From Pseudomonadota bacterium (lineage in GTDB: Bacteria; Desulfobacterota; Syntrophobacteria; Syntrophobacterales; Syntrophobacteraceae), in the NCBI GenBank assembly GCA_023416335.1, contig JAEZHY010000070.1, forward strand, positions 1 to 5,644: a DNA stretch of 5,644 nt, given 5' to 3'. The notes under the pieces were generated by a model, which had not been told where the DNA came from, made no database searches, and saw nothing but the letters and a program-made list of their open reading frames with translations. Of the stretch, positions 5,001-5,644 are shown piece by piece. Position 1 is the stretch's first letter; each line of letters starts with the position of its first letter. Made by a program: the position numbers and the translations under genes.

Positions 5001-5644
5001 TTATTCTTTGCTTTCCATTCCAGTGCCACCTTTCCGAGGCACCATGCACATGAGGACGAGCCCCACGAGAAAAAGCACTTCAAGCGAAAGTATGGCCATC
5101 CTCGGATTGTTCGTTCTGCTCGAAATTGTCCCATAAAGCAAGGGCCCGAATATGGCGGCGATCTTGGTGCTGAAGGTCATGAATCCGAAAAATTCGGCTT
5201 GTTTTCCCGGTGGAGCTTCCACGGCCATATAACTACGAGCAGTGGCCTGGGTCGCTCCGAGAACGAGCCCGGCACAAACCGACAGGGAGTAAAAAGCAGG
5301 AAGGCTGGTAAAGAGAATTATGCCCAGGAGGGCGAAAATCCAGATTACTATGGTTACGATTATCGTCTGCAGGATCCCGTAGCGCTTTGCCGCACTCCCC
5401 GCAGCAAAAGCCCCTGCCGCCGCTGAGAGTTGGATGAGCATCAGGAGCAGGAAATTCTGTTTTACCGTGAACTGGAGGGTATGAACTGTATACGAGGAGA
5501 AAAAGACCACCACTGTAGAAATTGCATCGCTCACAAAGAAGTAGGCGAGAAGAAAAACGAATATATTCCTGTAGGAACGTATTTCTTTGAAGGTGCCGAC
5601 AACGCGTGAAAAACCTTCCCTCACCCGGGGTCGCCCCTCTGAAT
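5001..5644 (-). CDS. Atg22/UMF1-type MFS transporter (C-terminal half, 5' truncated)
   Basis: The frame stays open from the right edge to the TAA at 5001-5003, about 213 residues. Family members have roughly 420-450, so this is the second half; the GTG at 5622-5624 is internal. About six hydrophobic helices are visible. The family-like core is GLVLGATQATARSYMAVEAP, then EFFGF and FSTKIAAIFGPLLYGTI, typical of the bacterial UMF1 / Atg22-like branch of the major facilitator superfamily. The segment before the first helix (REGF...TFKEIRSYRN) also fits the loop preceding TM7. Yeast Atg22 exports amino acids from the vacuole; bacterial relatives are largely uncharacterised, so no substrate is assigned. 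It lies in the inner membrane. It is 146 bp upstream of the barrel gene on the same strand, too far to assume one operon. Gene truncation is due to the window edge. Confidence 0.88.
   Translation of the reverse strand, partial: SEGRPRVREGFSRVVGTFKEIRSYRNIFVFLLAYFFVSDAISTVVVFFSSYTVHTLQFTVKQNFLLLMLIQLSAAAGAFAAGSAAKRYGILQTIIVTIVIWIFALLGIILFTSLPAFYSLSVCAGLVLGATQATARSYMAVEAPPGKQAEFFGFMTFSTKIAAIFGPLLYGTISSRTNNPRMAILSLEVLFLVGLVLMCMVPRKGGTGMESKE

Noticed and set aside
4896..5426. 176-codon + strand open frame
   Set aside because: It lies antisense to the Atg22/UMF1-type transporter, is rich in Arg, His and Ser with no family likeness, and has no promoter or ribosome site; it is a shadow of the real gene.

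Overview
The window reads as a piece of a Gram-negative chromosome. It encodes a secreted protein with a clear signal peptide, an aromatic-rich beta-strand pattern and a terminal phenylalanine, which is the outer-membrane barrel signature. The gene flavour (acetolactate-synthase-like TPP enzyme, phthalate-permease-family transporter, uncharacterised 'DPYGLISDESDFL' outer-membrane protein, GTGAA-type intergenic repeats) suggests an anaerobic Desulfobacterota (deltaproteobacterial) genome. That placement is inference from resemblance and was not tested. No rRNA, tRNA, CRISPR array or transposase was seen.

Layout. Positions 1-761 (+) hold the C-terminal part of a thiamine-pyrophosphate enzyme that starts outside the window. 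Positions 762-920 are intergenic and repeat-rich: four GTGAA-type 7-mers, a composite hairpin around an 11-bp tandem repeat, and a small dyad. Positions 921-1603 (-) hold a compact two-gene module, a DUF4160 protein followed by a DUF2442 protein with a C-terminal helix-turn-helix. It has its own promoter-like sequence and a perfect 9+3+9 inverted repeat just upstream. Positions 1695-3023 (-) encode a complete MFS permease of the anion:cation symporter type, with a promoter candidate whose spacer contains a dyad. A strong Rho-independent terminator (3271-3299) separates it from 3307-4854 (-), an unrecognised outer-membrane barrel protein. Positions 5001-5644 (-) hold the C-terminal half of an Atg22/UMF1-type MFS transporter that runs off the right edge.

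How the pieces fit. The TPP enzyme and the ACS-type permease would suit uptake and processing of small organic acids, but they converge, so they are not one operon. The DUF4160-DUF2442/HTH pair lies between them and looks like a self-contained, self-regulated cassette of the toxin-antitoxin kind. It is the part of the window most worth following up. The barrel protein is probably transcribed alone, since it has a 146-bp upstream gap and a terminator directly behind it. Its role cannot be read from sequence.
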